DNA of 64,000 nt, taken from Shewanella marina JCM 15074. Lineage in GTDB: Bacteria > Pseudomonadota > Gammaproteobacteria > Enterobacterales > Shewanellaceae. Below, piece after piece: positions 37,000 to 46,802 of this stretch. The notes under the pieces are model-generated. The model was not told where the DNA came from, ran no database searches, and was given only the letters and a program-made list of their open reading frames with translations. Positions within the stretch are counted from its first letter, which is position 1; each line of letters begins with the position of its first letter. The position numbers and the translations under genes were made by a program. The stretch spans positions 124,001 to 188,000 of the forward strand of contig NZ_BALM01000003.1 of the NCBI RefSeq assembly GCF_000614975.1, given 5' to 3'.

Positions 37000-38595
37000 T
37001 TGATCACAACAGCAAATATCACCATGCAGTTTGGCTCTAAGCCACTGTTTGAAAACATCTCAGTTAAATTTGGCGGCGGCAATCGCTATGGTCTTATCGG
37101 GGCTAACGGCTGTGGTAAGTCAACCTTTATGAAGATCTTAAGTGGTGAATTAGAGCCTAGTGGTGGCAATGTTTCACTGGATCCTAATGAGCGTCTAGGT
37201 AAGCTAAACCAGAACCAGTTTGCTTATGAAGAGTTTAATGTTATTGACACCGTTATCATGGGTCATAAAGAGTTATGGGACATTAAACTAGAGCGCGATC
37301 GTATCTATTCTTTACCGGATATGACGGAAGAAGATGGTATTAAAGTTGCTGAGCTAGAGATGGAATTTGCTGAGATGGACGGTTATACCGCTGAATCTCG
37401 TGCTGGCGAATTACTACTTGGTGTAGGTATTCCATTAGAGCAACATTTTGGTTTAATGAGCGAAATCGCTCCGGGTTGGAAACTACGTGTGCTACTTGCA
37501 CAGGCACTTTTCTCTGATCCAGATGTGTTGCTACTTGACGAACCAACCAACAACTTGGACATTGATACTATTCGCTGGTTGCAAGAGATGCTAAACCAAC
37601 GTAACAGTACTATGATCATCATTTCGCATGACCGTTATTTCTTAAACTCAGTATGTACTCACATGGCTGACTTAGATTACGGCGAGCTACGCGTATATCC
37701 AGGTAACTATGACGAATATATGATGGCTGCGTCACAAGCACGTGAGCGTCTATTATCGGATAACGCAAAGAAGAAAGCACAGATTGCTGAATTACAAACA
37801 TTCGTATCGCGCTTCTCTGCTAACGCATCTAAAGCGAAACAAGCAACATCTCGTGCTAAGCAAATGGATAAGATTAAGCTTGAAGAAATTAAAGCTTCTA
37901 GCCGTGTTAACCCATATATTCGTTTCGAACAAGATAAGAAATTGTTCCGTAACGCGCTTATTGTTGAAAACCTAACCAAAGGTTTTGATGCTGAGCCACT
38001 ATTTAAAGACTTTAGCTTTATTGCTGAAGTAGGTGAGCGTATTGCTATTCTAGGTGAAAACGGTGTGGGTAAGACCACCATGTTACGTACCTTGATTCAT
38101 GACTTGCCACAGACATCTGGTACCATCCAGTGGTCTGAAAATACACAGATTGGCTACTATGCTCAGGATCATGAAAGTGATTTTGAAAATGATATGACCG
38201 TGTTCGACTGGATGAGTCAGTGGACTCGTGAAGGCGATGACGACCAAACTGTACGTGGTATTTTAGGCCGTATGCTATTTGGTGCTGACGATATCAAGAA
38301 GTCTGTTAAAGTACTTTCTGGTGGTGAAAAAGGCCGTATGTTATTCGGTAAATTAATCATGCAAAAGCCAAACATTTTGGTGATGGATGAGCCAACTAAC
38401 CACTTAGATATGGAATCAATCGAGTCGTTAAACAACGCACTTGAAATGTTCGACGGTACCTTGATTTTCGTGAGTCATGACCGCGCATTCGTATCTTCTC
38501 TAGCGACTCGTATTTTTGAAATCACAGCTGACAATGTTAATGATTTCCGTGGTACATACGACGAACTATTACGTAGCAAGGGTGTCGATGCTTAA
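37000..38595 (+). CDS. ybiT: ABC-F family ATPase
   Basis: Soluble ATPase of 531 residues with two ABC domains and no membrane segment. Walker A motifs are GANGCGKST and GENGVGKTT, signature regions [12 protein letters not shown] and LSGGEKGRM, and Walker B/D-loops [11 protein letters not shown] and [11 protein letters not shown]. The linker between domains ([19 protein letters not shown]) is the ABC-F P-site tRNA interaction motif region. Length and sequence follow E. coli YbiT. The start is TTG 37000, supported by the N-terminal match ([20 protein letters not shown]) and a modest Shine-Dalgarno. ABC-F proteins act on the ribosome; the exact role of YbiT is not settled. Confidence 0.94.
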   Translation: MITTANITMQFGSKPLFENISVKFGGGNRYGLIGANGCGKSTFMKILSGELEPSGGNVSLDPNERLGKLNQNQFAYEEFNVIDTVIMGHKELWDIKLERDRIYSLPDMTEEDGIKVAELEMEFAEMDGYTAESRAGELLLGVGIPLEQHFGLMSEIAPGWKLRVLLAQALFSDPDVLLLDEPTNNLDIDTIRWLQEMLNQRNSTMIIISHDRYFLNSVCTHMADLDYGELRVYPGNYDEYMMAASQARERLLSDNAKKKAQIAELQTFVSRFSANASKAKQATSRAKQMDKIKLEEIKASSRVNPYIRFEQDKKLFRNALIVENLTKGFDAEPLFKDFSFIAEVGERIAILGENGVGKTTMLRTLIHDLPQTSGTIQWSENTQIGYYAQDHESDFENDMTVFDWMSQWTREGDDDQTVRGILGRMLFGADDIKKSVKVLSGGEKGRMLFGKLIMQKPNILVMDEPTNHLDMESIESLNNALEMFDGTLIFVSHDRAFVSSLATRIFEITADNVNDFRGTYDELLRSKGVDA

Positions 38596-38617
38596 TCGCT
38601 GACCTAAGTTACTCAAT

Positions 38618-38645
38618 AAAAAACCCGCATAATGCGGGTTTTTTA
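38618..38645. terminator. bidirectional terminator
   Basis: 12-bp stem AAAAAACCCGCA / TGCGGGTTTTTT with a 3-base loop, between the convergent ybiT and yccS-like genes. Confidence 0.92.
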
Positions 38646-38663
38646 TTAACTGCTTTTTATCAA

Positions 38664-40781
38664 CTAGCTCAATGCTTGCGCTTGTAACTCTAGTTGTTTC
38701 AGCAAATAGACAGGATCGGTTTGAGTAATTTGATCCGCAAGCGGTGCAATCAATAAATTAATTTGGGTTGCATGGTTATTGATGTGCGAGAAGAAGCTAT
38801 CAACATCTAAATGGGTGCTGAGCTTTTTATGCAAGGTAAGAAAAGCGGCGCGGGTTAATGCTAATTGTGCAATAACTTCATTTTTTTGCTGTTCACTGTG
38901 CATTGATTGCTCATTAAGCAAGGTCACAATGCGTAACATAATGTTAGAGGTATGGCAGCAAAGTAGCATATTTTCGGCGGTTCTTGCATGTTGCTTAGGC
39001 TCGCCTAAATACCCTAGCCAATGGTCAAATAAGTTAGTGTCATTAATCACACTGGCATTGAGATATTGATTTAGTTTGGCTTTTTCATCTTCAGACGATT
39101 GGCGCAAAAACTCAGTCATATGAGCAAAAAATTGTTGATAACTGGCAATGGTATCGGCAAATTTAGTCGGAAAGCTGTGTTTCTGGAAGCCCGGTGAAAT
39201 CAGTAAAACACAAAGGATCGGCAGTGCCACCCCTAGTAGGGTATTTTCAATGCGCGGCAAAATTACCATGCTACCTTGACCATTAAGCGAGAATGCGCAG
39301 AACACAAAAATGGTAACGGCAAAAACAGCCACACTGTACTTTCTTGCTGAGGTGTGAAAGAACACTACCGCTGCAATACAGTAAACAATTGGTAGAATAG
39401 TGTCCGATACATGGCTTTCAAGCATAAAACCGACGACGAGTATGCCCACGAGCGTGCCTGCTAGACGGCTTAAAAGTCGATTCCATGTCATTGAGAGGTT
39501 CGGTTTTAATACCAATAAACTGGTCATTAAGGTCCAAAACCCAAACTCTAAATTAAGTGCTCGCACAATCACTAAGCCTAAGGTCAGACATAATGCACCG
39601 CGAAAGGCATGGCGGAAGTAGTTAGATTTAATGGTCCATTGACGGCTGAATTTATGCCATTGTCTAGCCCACAGAATACGGCGTTGCTTAGCTGATGTGT
39701 GCGCGGTTTTATGAGATTGTTGTAACTCAGAAGGCGCAGCTAGGCCTTGCAGCGCAATATAGATAATCTCAAGTTTATTGATATAAGCATGAGCTTGTAA
39801 TATCTGGGCATCGGCGGGAATATCCGCTTGATAGTTACGTAATTCAGTAAAATCGATACTGGGTAACTTTAAACGGGTAACGTTACTAAAGCTTACTTTA
39901 GCCAAGTAACCAATAATTTCATTGGTGGCAAAGTTAATGGCTTTGAGCCAGTTATGATGCTGTTTTTGGCAAGATTCGCTTGGTTTGAAATGCATTAATC
40001 GCGTTTGCTGGGCCACAATATCGGCAATTTCAAGAAAGCGGGTCATACGGGCTTGCTTGATTGACGCTTCACCAGCACTTAATTGCTGATGCAGTCTATC
40101 TTGCAAGGTATTGTATTTGACCATATAACTGGCTCTAAACTTGGCACTACTAATAAATTCCTGATTATGATCAACTTGCTTTTTAAGTAGTGGGTAGCCG
40201 TGTGAATAAAGTTTGTTTGCTAAATCTTGGTACAGTTCGTAAAGTAAATCTTTGTCTTCTTGGTAAGGCAATAATAGGTGTGCTAACCATTGCCATAAGC
40301 TATACCACATTGCACCAAGGGTTAAACAAATTGGCAGATAGAACACGTTGGCATCGGGTTGATGTAAAATCATCCCATAAATGGCCAATAAAATAGTGGC
40401 AAAACCAATCGCACCTAAACGCGGGGTAAATACCGCCAGCATAAATAATAAAAAACTACAGCTAGCAAAGTAGAGGGTAAATAACACCGTGTGTGAATAT
40501 AAACTTTCAACGCCTAAGCTAATACTGAAAAACAGCACATAGATCAGTAGAAAATCTATTAAACGATGTTTGCTGACACTTGATGTATCTGCCATACCAC
40601 AAGCAATACTGCCTAATGATAATGCGATACCAGTTGTGACTTGGCCAATTAAAAAGCAAGGAACAGATGAGCTTATAAAACTGAGCGCAGCAATATTAGC
40701 GCGAATATTGAGTACATATTTGAAAATAGGATGTCGAAAGACAGAGTGCTTAAACATTGAAGCAATTGGAACAGTTGGCAT
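38664..40781 (-). CDS. YccS/YhfK-family inner membrane protein (FUSC domain)
   Basis: Large membrane protein of 705 residues with the two-part layout of the YccS family. An N-terminal group of six or so membrane helices (residues about 25-180) precedes a cytoplasmic helical region, and a second membrane block follows around residues 390-540 (FRHAFRGALCLTLGLVIVR, then VLKPNLSMTWNRLLSRLAGT). The RHAFR and RLAGT motifs are typical of fusaric-acid-resistance-like (FUSC) domains. Efflux of aromatic acids is known for relatives, but not shown for YccS. The start ATG 40781 lacks a strong ribosome site; ATG 40757 is an alternative. Confidence 0.82.
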   Translation of the reverse strand: MPTVPIASMFKHSVFRHPIFKYVLNIRANIAALSFISSSVPCFLIGQVTTGIALSLGSIACGMADTSSVSKHRLIDFLLIYVLFFSISLGVESLYSHTVLFTLYFASCSFLLFMLAVFTPRLGAIGFATILLAIYGMILHQPDANVFYLPICLTLGAMWYSLWQWLAHLLLPYQEDKDLLYELYQDLANKLYSHGYPLLKKQVDHNQEFISSAKFRASYMVKYNTLQDRLHQQLSAGEASIKQARMTRFLEIADIVAQQTRLMHFKPSESCQKQHHNWLKAINFATNEIIGYLAKVSFSNVTRLKLPSIDFTELRNYQADIPADAQILQAHAYINKLEIIYIALQGLAAPSELQQSHKTAHTSAKQRRILWARQWHKFSRQWTIKSNYFRHAFRGALCLTLGLVIVRALNLEFGFWTLMTSLLVLKPNLSMTWNRLLSRLAGTLVGILVVGFMLESHVSDTILPIVYCIAAVVFFHTSARKYSVAVFAVTIFVFCAFSLNGQGSMVILPRIENTLLGVALPILCVLLISPGFQKHSFPTKFADTIASYQQFFAHMTEFLRQSSEDEKAKLNQYLNASVINDTNLFDHWLGYLGEPKQHARTAENMLLCCHTSNIMLRIVTLLNEQSMHSEQQKNEVIAQLALTRAAFLTLHKKLSTHLDVDSFFSHINNHATQINLLIAPLADQITQTDPVYLLKQLELQAQALS

Positions 40782-40872
40782 AATTTGGATTGCCCAGCAT
40801 GAATGAGTGATACAAAGTGTTACTTTTATAATTATATGTCATTGCTAGTAATATGGTCATTAATAAAGATTA

Positions 40873-40900
40873 AAAAACCAGAACAAATGTTCTGGTTTTT
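40873..40900 (-). terminator. terminator after the S-/N-oxide reductase gene
   Basis: Stem AAAAACCAGAACA / TGTTCTGGTTTTT with a 2-base centre, 22 bases beyond the stop codon on the minus strand. Confidence 0.85.
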
Positions 40901-40921
40901 ATGTTTATCTGGCGTTACGAA

Positions 40922-43559
40922 TTATTTTTTAGCGTTAGCTTGTAAATACTCGAGCACTAATTTTTGATCACTGGCAGATAAACCTGCACGTGGGAACATA
41001 CTCTTAGTAATACCTTGCCACTGCATATAAGTATAATCACTCGGATTTGGAGCCGCGTGACACATAGTACATGCACTGTAGAATATTTTTTCGCCTTGTG
41101 ATTCTACGGCTTTATGGCCCGGTTTAATCGCATTCAGTGCGGCGCCCATACCTAATTGTTCAATATTGAATGGTTTTTTCAAGGTTTCAATCACTGGAGG
41201 CTGGTAAGCTTTGTTTGGTGATTGTGGGTTATCGCATTTTTTAAAATAAGCTAAACAGGTATTGGCACTGGTGCCTTGGCTTAAACCACTTGATGGGCGG
41301 CTAGAGGTTAGCATATTGACTGAACCAGAGTTACAACGGCCATATACATCTAGCTGTAACCATGCGCCTTCGTGAATATAAATAACCCCTGGCATTACGT
41401 TATCAGCCAATTTCGCGCCTGCTAATAACTTGCCGCGTTCATTAAATACTTCGACCAAGTCACCTTCTTTAACGCCGCGTTTCGCCGCATCTTGTTTATT
41501 GATTAAGACAAACTGGCGACCATCAACGCTTTCATAGCTATTCACATCAGCATTGGCCATTTGTGAGTGTAAACGCATCCAAGGGTGTGGACTTAGTACA
41601 TGCACTTGATCTGGGTCAGCATTTCCTAGCCATTCAATGGGTGGCATCCACATTGGCATACCGGGGCAATCAGGTAGTTGCATATTGGCGATGGTTTCGC
41701 TGTAAAGCTCAATTTTGCCTGACGGTGTATGCAATGCGTGTTTAATCGGATCTTGGTAGAAGTCACCATGGCGCACATAGTTGTTGGCTGTTTGTGGTAG
41801 GTAAGACGGTGATACCTTTATCCCAAAATGTGGCAAAGCTTTCGGTTGCAGATGATGAATGATAAGCATCTTCAAGATGCTGCATCATGGTTTTACCTTC
41901 AGTAAATTGATCTTGCACGTTAAATAAGAACGCTAAGTTAGAGAAGATCTTATAGTCATCCCAGCTTTCGCCCACAGGTTCAATGACCTGTCTCATCGCA
42001 TAGATTTTATTGTTGCTATACGTGCCACCAGAGCTTATGTCATTACGCTCTAATGTGGTGGTTGCAGGTAACACGATATCGGCATAACGCGCGGCAGCAC
42101 ACCACCAAGGGTCTTGGCAGACAATGGTATCGACATGATCATTCAGTGCTTGAATTAACTCGTTGGTATCCTGTTGGTGAGAAAGCAGGTTGTTACCTGA
42201 GTTATAGATCATTTTTGCTTTAGGGAAGGTGAGCGTTTCACCGTTACGAGTAAAGCTCATGCCTGGGTTATTCAGCATTTTAGGCACGAGTACCACTGGG
42301 CAAGTTGCGCTGATTGGGTTACGGCCCTGTGATAAACCGATAGGCATTTTTTGGCCTGACTGTGGCATGCCACCGTTACCATAGTGCCAGCTGAAACCTG
42401 CGCCTTCACCTTCTTTACCAATTTTACCTGCCATAGCGGCATAGTTGATAATTGCCCAGTGAACCATCTCACCATGTTGCGCACGTTGGATCGCCCAACC
42501 TGCTGCTAATTGGGTTTTCTTATTGATGGTTAATTCTGCAAGTTCGCGGATTTTATCTGCTTTGATGGTGGTAATTTTTTCAGCCCACTCAGGTGTTTTC
42601 TCAACACCATCTTGTTTGCCTAATAGGTAATCACGGTATTTATCAAAACCAACGGTATATTTTTCAACATAAGCTTTATCATATAAATCTTTTTTATAGA
42701 TGTGATAAGCCATTGCAGTAAATAGCGCTACGTCAGTGTTAGGACGAATATGAATCATCTCACAACCCAGACCTTTGTCAGTTTCGGTTTGTTGTGGGTT
42801 GATTGACACAAACTTAATGCCTTTCTTGGCAAATTGTTGCCAATGCTGATGCATTTGATGGTCTGCAACACGGTATTCAACACGGTTTGTCTTGAATGGG
42901 TCACAGCCGATAAATACCATGAGTTCAGTGTGTTTTTCAATTACAGGCCATGCAGTTTGTGGTGAGTAAACTTCTAAGTCACCAATCACGTGTGGCAAAA
43001 TCACCTCAGAGGCACCAGCTGAGTAGTCACCACTACAGGTACTTTGACCACCAATCAAGTTGAAGAAACGACCTTGTAGGGTTTGTGGGCGCATTAAGCC
43101 CGCATGTGCCCAGCCATCATATGACGTGCTGAAGATGGCTTCGTTACCATGTTTTTCAATGGTGTTGGCAATGGCTGTTGCGGTTAATGCAAGGGCTGTA
43201 TTCCAATCGACGCGAACAAATGGTTCTTTACCACGTAAATTAGGTTTAGTGTCACCAAGTGGATTTTCAAGATATGACTTACGTACCATTGGGTAGTTGA
43301 TACGAGTATCTGAATAGGTACGACTTAATACTCCTTCCAGTAGCATTTTGGTTGGTAGTGGGTCGATAGCGGTGACAGGTTGAACACCAATAAGTTTGCC
43401 TTCATGAACGATAGCGTTAAATGGACCATAGTGAGTCGCATGAGGGATGACATGGTGATCATCTGCAAAAACTTGGCCTGCTGGGAAAAGTGATAATCCA
43501 TTTGCTGCAATAGCACTTGCGAGTGCTGATTTTAAAAATTCGCGTCTTGATAAAGCCAT
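40922..43559 (-). CDS. TorA/BisC-type molybdopterin S-/N-oxide reductase with C-terminal haem c domain (frameshift near 41800)
   Basis: Periplasmic terminal reductase of about 878 residues when restored. A Tat signal (LSRREFLKSALASAIAANG) starts the protein. The DMSO-reductase-family core is clear: TSYDGWAHAG, the Mo-ligand Ser region CSGDYSAGASEVILPHV, TAWPVIEKH, GNNLLSHQQDTNEL and HTPSGKIELYS. The last 90 residues hold one CxxCH site (SACTMCHAAP) with the distal Met probably in TKSMFPRAG, giving a fused monohaem cytochrome c. The frame shifts by +1 (or -2) between FWDKGI and SYLPQTANNY near 41800. The substrate could be TMAO, DMSO or another S-/N-oxide. GGAA precedes the ATG. Confidence 0.85.
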
Positions 43560-43811
43560 GTTTACGATTCCATTTTTAGGCGGAACAAAATAAAGAATAT
43601 GTATACCTATTGATGAACAATTCAGAGCCTCTAAAGTTTTTCAGCTTAGTATCGATGGAAAGCTTGAGATGCTCCGTTAGCAGTCTCAATATTGTTATTA
43701 CAAGCTAATATTCGCTGAATGTTCATCATTTTATTAGGTGACATATCCACCGCGAATTAGATTAAGTCGGATAGAGAATTGAGTAAATACCAGCAAAAAT
43801 TGCATATAAAT

Positions 43812-43834
43812 ATATGAATTAAAACTATTCATAT
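43812..43834. promoter_or_regulatory. inverted repeat with TorR-box-like halves
   Basis: ATATGAAT and ATTCATAT are exact complements separated by seven bases. The right half extended by two bases (CTATTCATAT) differs by one base from the known TorR decamer CTGTTCATAT. It lies about 250 bases upstream of the oxide reductase start, so a role is tentative. Confidence 0.35.
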
Positions 43835-44066
43835 CTGCTACGTGAGTGTTAAATAATAGCGATTAAAGTGATAATTATGGAATTTGATATAGGTCATATT
43901 TTCTTGTCAGTTATTTATATTTCAACTAGTTAGTTGTTGTTTTGGTGGCGAGGCTTGTTACAGACAATAAATTGACTATAGGCTAATTTATATTGATGAA
44001 TAATTATGAATGGAATTGTGAAAATATCTTTTTAGTTAATTTTTATTCATTAAATGCTAATGAAGT

Positions 44067-44093
44067 AAATTGACCATATTAAATGGTCAATTT
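44067..44093 (-). terminator. possible terminator of the CDGSH/glutamate-synthase gene
   Basis: 11-bp perfect stem with a 5-base loop, 24 bases downstream of the stop codon on the minus strand. Only three T follow, so efficiency is uncertain. Confidence 0.45.
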
Positions 44094-44117
44094 ACATACC
44101 GTTATAGCATCAATGAG

Positions 44118-45659
44118 TTAAAGCTTGCTGTCATAGCCACTAAAATGAATACCCGATAAGCGAGCCATCTCATGGTGCCATGTGGCTAAATCATTTTGGT
44201 TAAATTGATTAAGATGGTTATGACCACAAGCACGAGCCATGACCGACATCAGCTCAACCGAAGCGCTAAAAAAGTTAAATAGTCGTTGGGATGCCACTTC
44301 TATATTTAAGTTTTTACGCAAAGATTCTTTTTGGGTGGCGATGCCAGCAGGGCAGTTATTGCTATTACACATACGTGCAGCAACACAACCAATCGCCTGC
44401 ATCGCACTGTTTGAAATGGCGACACCATCAGCGCCTAACGCCATCGCTTTAACAAAGTCCATTGGTACACGAATACCGCCTGTGATAATTAAGGTGGTAT
44501 CGCCGCTCGCACCTTGTTCATCTAAATAGCGTCTCGCTCTAGCAAGTGCAGGGATGGTTGGCACGCTAATGTGATCCCTAAAAATTTCAGGTGCAGCGCC
44601 AGTTCCGCCGCCGCGGCCATCTAAAATGATATAGTCGGCGCTCGCATCTAAGGCAAATTGAATATCACGTTCAATGTGATTGGCGCTGAGTTTAAAGCCA
44701 ACAGGAATACCACCTGATACTTCACGTACTCGATCAGCAAAACGTTTAAAATCGTCGCTGGTATGTAGGTTAGCAAACGTCGGTGGCGATACTGCATCGT
44801 GACCCGCAGCAATGCCGCGGACTTGGGCTATTTTGCCAATGTTTTTAGCACCGGGAAGGTGACCACCTGTGCCCGTTTTTGCGCCTTGTCCCCCTTTAAA
44901 ATGAAAAGCCTGAACTTTACTTAAATGGGCTTCATCATAACCAAATTGAGCACTGGCTAGTTCATAGAAATAACGGGAATTCGCCTGTTGTTCTTCTGGC
45001 AACATGCCGCCCTCACCAGAACAAATCCCCGTACCCGCTAATTCAGCACCAGTAGCGAGAGAAATTTTAGCTTCTTCTGATAATGCGCCAAAGCTCATAT
45101 CGGATACAAACAATGGGATTTTTAAGGTCAATGGTTTATTGGCTTTGGGGCCGATGACAAGTTCAGTGCCAACAGCAACATCTTCCATTAATGGTTTCGT
45201 TGCCATTTGTGCCACCATAATTTGGATATCGTCCCAATGGGGTAATTGGCCGCGAGGAACGCCCATCGATGTCATGGGGCCATGATGTCCAAACTGCGAT
45301 AGCCCATCTTTGGCGAGCTGATGAATAAAACTTACAGTGGGTTCTTCTATAGTGGCGACGGGAATCGCACCTGCTGAAGTCTCAGCTTTTACTCCAGGGC
45401 CTTCTTTACCAACATCTTCGGCTTTAAATTGTGCATGGCTACCATCGCAATATGGAAAGTTTTTACTGTGTTTGCACATGCATAAAAAGCCTTTTTCTTC
45501 TTCTGCTTTAAATGCTAAAGGTTTGAAATCGGTACCTGCGTGGGCGCCGTCACAAAAAGGTTGGTCTTTAGATTTGCCGCAGCGGCAATAGAAATATTGC
45601 TCGCCGACGGTCAGTGGTACTTGCTTGGGTTTATTATCTGCAACAATTGGTTTCGACAT
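44118..45659 (-). CDS. two CDGSH iron-sulfur domains fused to a glutamate-synthase-type FMN domain
   Basis: Fusion of 513 residues. Two N-terminal CDGSH-type motifs appear: CRCGKSKDQPFCDGAH and CMCKHSKNFPYCDGSH, each expected to hold a 2Fe-2S cluster. From about residue 120 the protein matches the glutamate synthase central FMN/Fe-S domain: PLFVSDMSFGALSEEAK, GEGGMLPEE, KGGQGAKTGTGGHLPG, ILDGRGGGTGAAP, and the Cys cluster MCNSNNCPAGIATQ. No glutaminase domain is present, so it is not a complete glutamate synthase. ATG 45659 is preferred over an upstream GTG (45671). The physiological reaction is unknown. Confidence 0.85.
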   Translation of the reverse strand: MSKPIVADNKPKQVPLTVGEQYFYCRCGKSKDQPFCDGAHAGTDFKPLAFKAEEEKGFLCMCKHSKNFPYCDGSHAQFKAEDVGKEGPGVKAETSAGAIPVATIEEPTVSFIHQLAKDGLSQFGHHGPMTSMGVPRGQLPHWDDIQIMVAQMATKPLMEDVAVGTELVIGPKANKPLTLKIPLFVSDMSFGALSEEAKISLATGAELAGTGICSGEGGMLPEEQQANSRYFYELASAQFGYDEAHLSKVQAFHFKGGQGAKTGTGGHLPGAKNIGKIAQVRGIAAGHDAVSPPTFANLHTSDDFKRFADRVREVSGGIPVGFKLSANHIERDIQFALDASADYIILDGRGGGTGAAPEIFRDHISVPTIPALARARRYLDEQGASGDTTLIITGGIRVPMDFVKAMALGADGVAISNSAMQAIGCVAARMCNSNNCPAGIATQKESLRKNLNIEVASQRLFNFFSASVELMSVMARACGHNHLNQFNQNDLATWHHEMARLSGIHFSGYDSKL

Positions 45660-45814
45660 AATACTTCTCACACTGATAGAAAAAGAAATGTCCCTATTAT
45701 TTTTTTAATTCCTTTGGTTTGACCAGTGTTACAGTATGTTTAATTTATGTTAAAAGCAATGGTGTTTGGGTAATATTCAAGCTGCACCGTGTTCATCACA
45801 AAAACGATTTAGAA

Positions 45815-46237
45815 TCATGAGTGCGTGCTCATCATGCGTTGTTCTGCCAGTAAAAAGTCATAAATACAGCTTTCATGCTGATCGACTAATTTGAACAGTG
45901 TTTGATGTTCAGTTGCTGTCATGGCTTGGTGATGATAAGTCAATTGATAGGGCGCCACCCAATCAACCATAGTATCAATCAGTTCTGACCATGATAAATG
46001 CTGCCATTTTTGTGCATCTTGCACCCCTTTATCATGCATGTGTTGATCGAACTCTTCACATGGCTGACCTAGTTTAGGTAGCGCATCGCGTAGCAATTTA
46101 GCGGTAATGATTTCAACTTGCAGTAATTGTTGCCATACCTCTGGTTTATGGTCTGGGGTAGCGGCATTAATCATGGTTTCAAAAAAGGCGATGCCATACA
46201 ATTCGCCGAGATAGGCTTGATGTAATTGCTTAATCAT
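45815..46237 (-). CDS. hypothetical protein, possibly ferritin-like
   Basis: All-helical-looking protein of 140 residues. The pattern LGELYGIAFFETM, LQVEIITAKLL and DQHESCIYDFL places Glu and His residues at helix spacings reminiscent of ferritin-like four-helix proteins, but I cannot confirm a metal site. Its ATG overlaps the stop of the DUF1415 gene by 8 bases, so the two are translationally coupled. Last gene of a three-gene minus-strand operon. Confidence 0.65.
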   Translation of the reverse strand: MIKQLHQAYLGELYGIAFFETMINAATPDHKPEVWQQLLQVEIITAKLLRDALPKLGQPCEEFDQHMHDKGVQDAQKWQHLSWSELIDTMVDWVAPYQLTYHHQAMTATEHQTLFKLVDQHESCIYDFLLAEQRMMSTHS

Positions 46238-46793
46238 TATCAGTGTCCAAGTGTTGGCATTGTTTCAGTTTTTGTTCAAAGAAATCACTGCCTTTACGGC
46301 GACAAAAACTGATATTACGTTCAGGAATTGACTCTGGCTCATCGTAACTCGCAAGTGCGATCGCCATTCCTTCTTCACGAATAATGTGAATCGTTGGGTA
46401 AGGGCTACGATTAGTATAATTTGCCGCATCATCCATAGGTTCACCATCGAAACAGTAATCTGGATGAAAGCTTGCTAATTGGTAAGTCCCTTCATAACCC
46501 TGCTCAACCAGTAAGTCATTAGCAATATCCACTAAGTCTAAGTAGGGATAAAAACCTTCATATCCCTGCGGCAGAATAAACAGACAGGTTTCTATTTCTG
46601 GCTGCTTATCTAGGCGCTGACATTCGACAATAAAGTCTTCAAGCACTTGATCCATGGCTTGGTACTGGCAAACATGGTAGCGAATCGAGTCTTTTTCTAT
46701 TTCACGACGCGCAAAAGGGCAAATATTATATTTCATAATAACTTGTTTTACCCAATTGGCGGTGGCTTGTTGGATCTGTTGTTGTTCAAGCAT
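46230..46793 (-). CDS. DUF1415-family protein
   Basis: Conserved cytoplasmic protein of 187 residues. The family landmarks KYNICPFARREIE and SFHPDYCFDG followed by ANYTNRSPYPTIHIIRE are all present, giving conserved Cys, His and Asp residues that may form a catalytic or metal site. Nine bases separate it from the DUF2797 gene and it overlaps the next gene. The function is unknown. Confidence 0.88.
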   Translation of the reverse strand: MLEQQQIQQATANWVKQVIMKYNICPFARREIEKDSIRYHVCQYQAMDQVLEDFIVECQRLDKQPEIETCLFILPQGYEGFYPYLDLVDIANDLLVEQGYEGTYQLASFHPDYCFDGEPMDDAANYTNRSPYPTIHIIREEGMAIALASYDEPESIPERNISFCRRKGSDFFEQKLKQCQHLDTDND

Positions 46794-46802
46794 GATGATT
46801 AC

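Larger units (their letters stand above)
43560..44117. other. 558-base AT-rich intergenic region upstream of the oxide reductase
   Basis: No gene is apparent. It should hold the reductase promoter. Features seen are an 8-bp inverted repeat ATATGAAT / ATTCATAT at 43812-43834, and an 11-bp inverted repeat AAATTGACCAT / ATGGTCAATTT at 44067-44093 that may end transcription of the upstream minus-strand gene. Confidence 0.6.
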
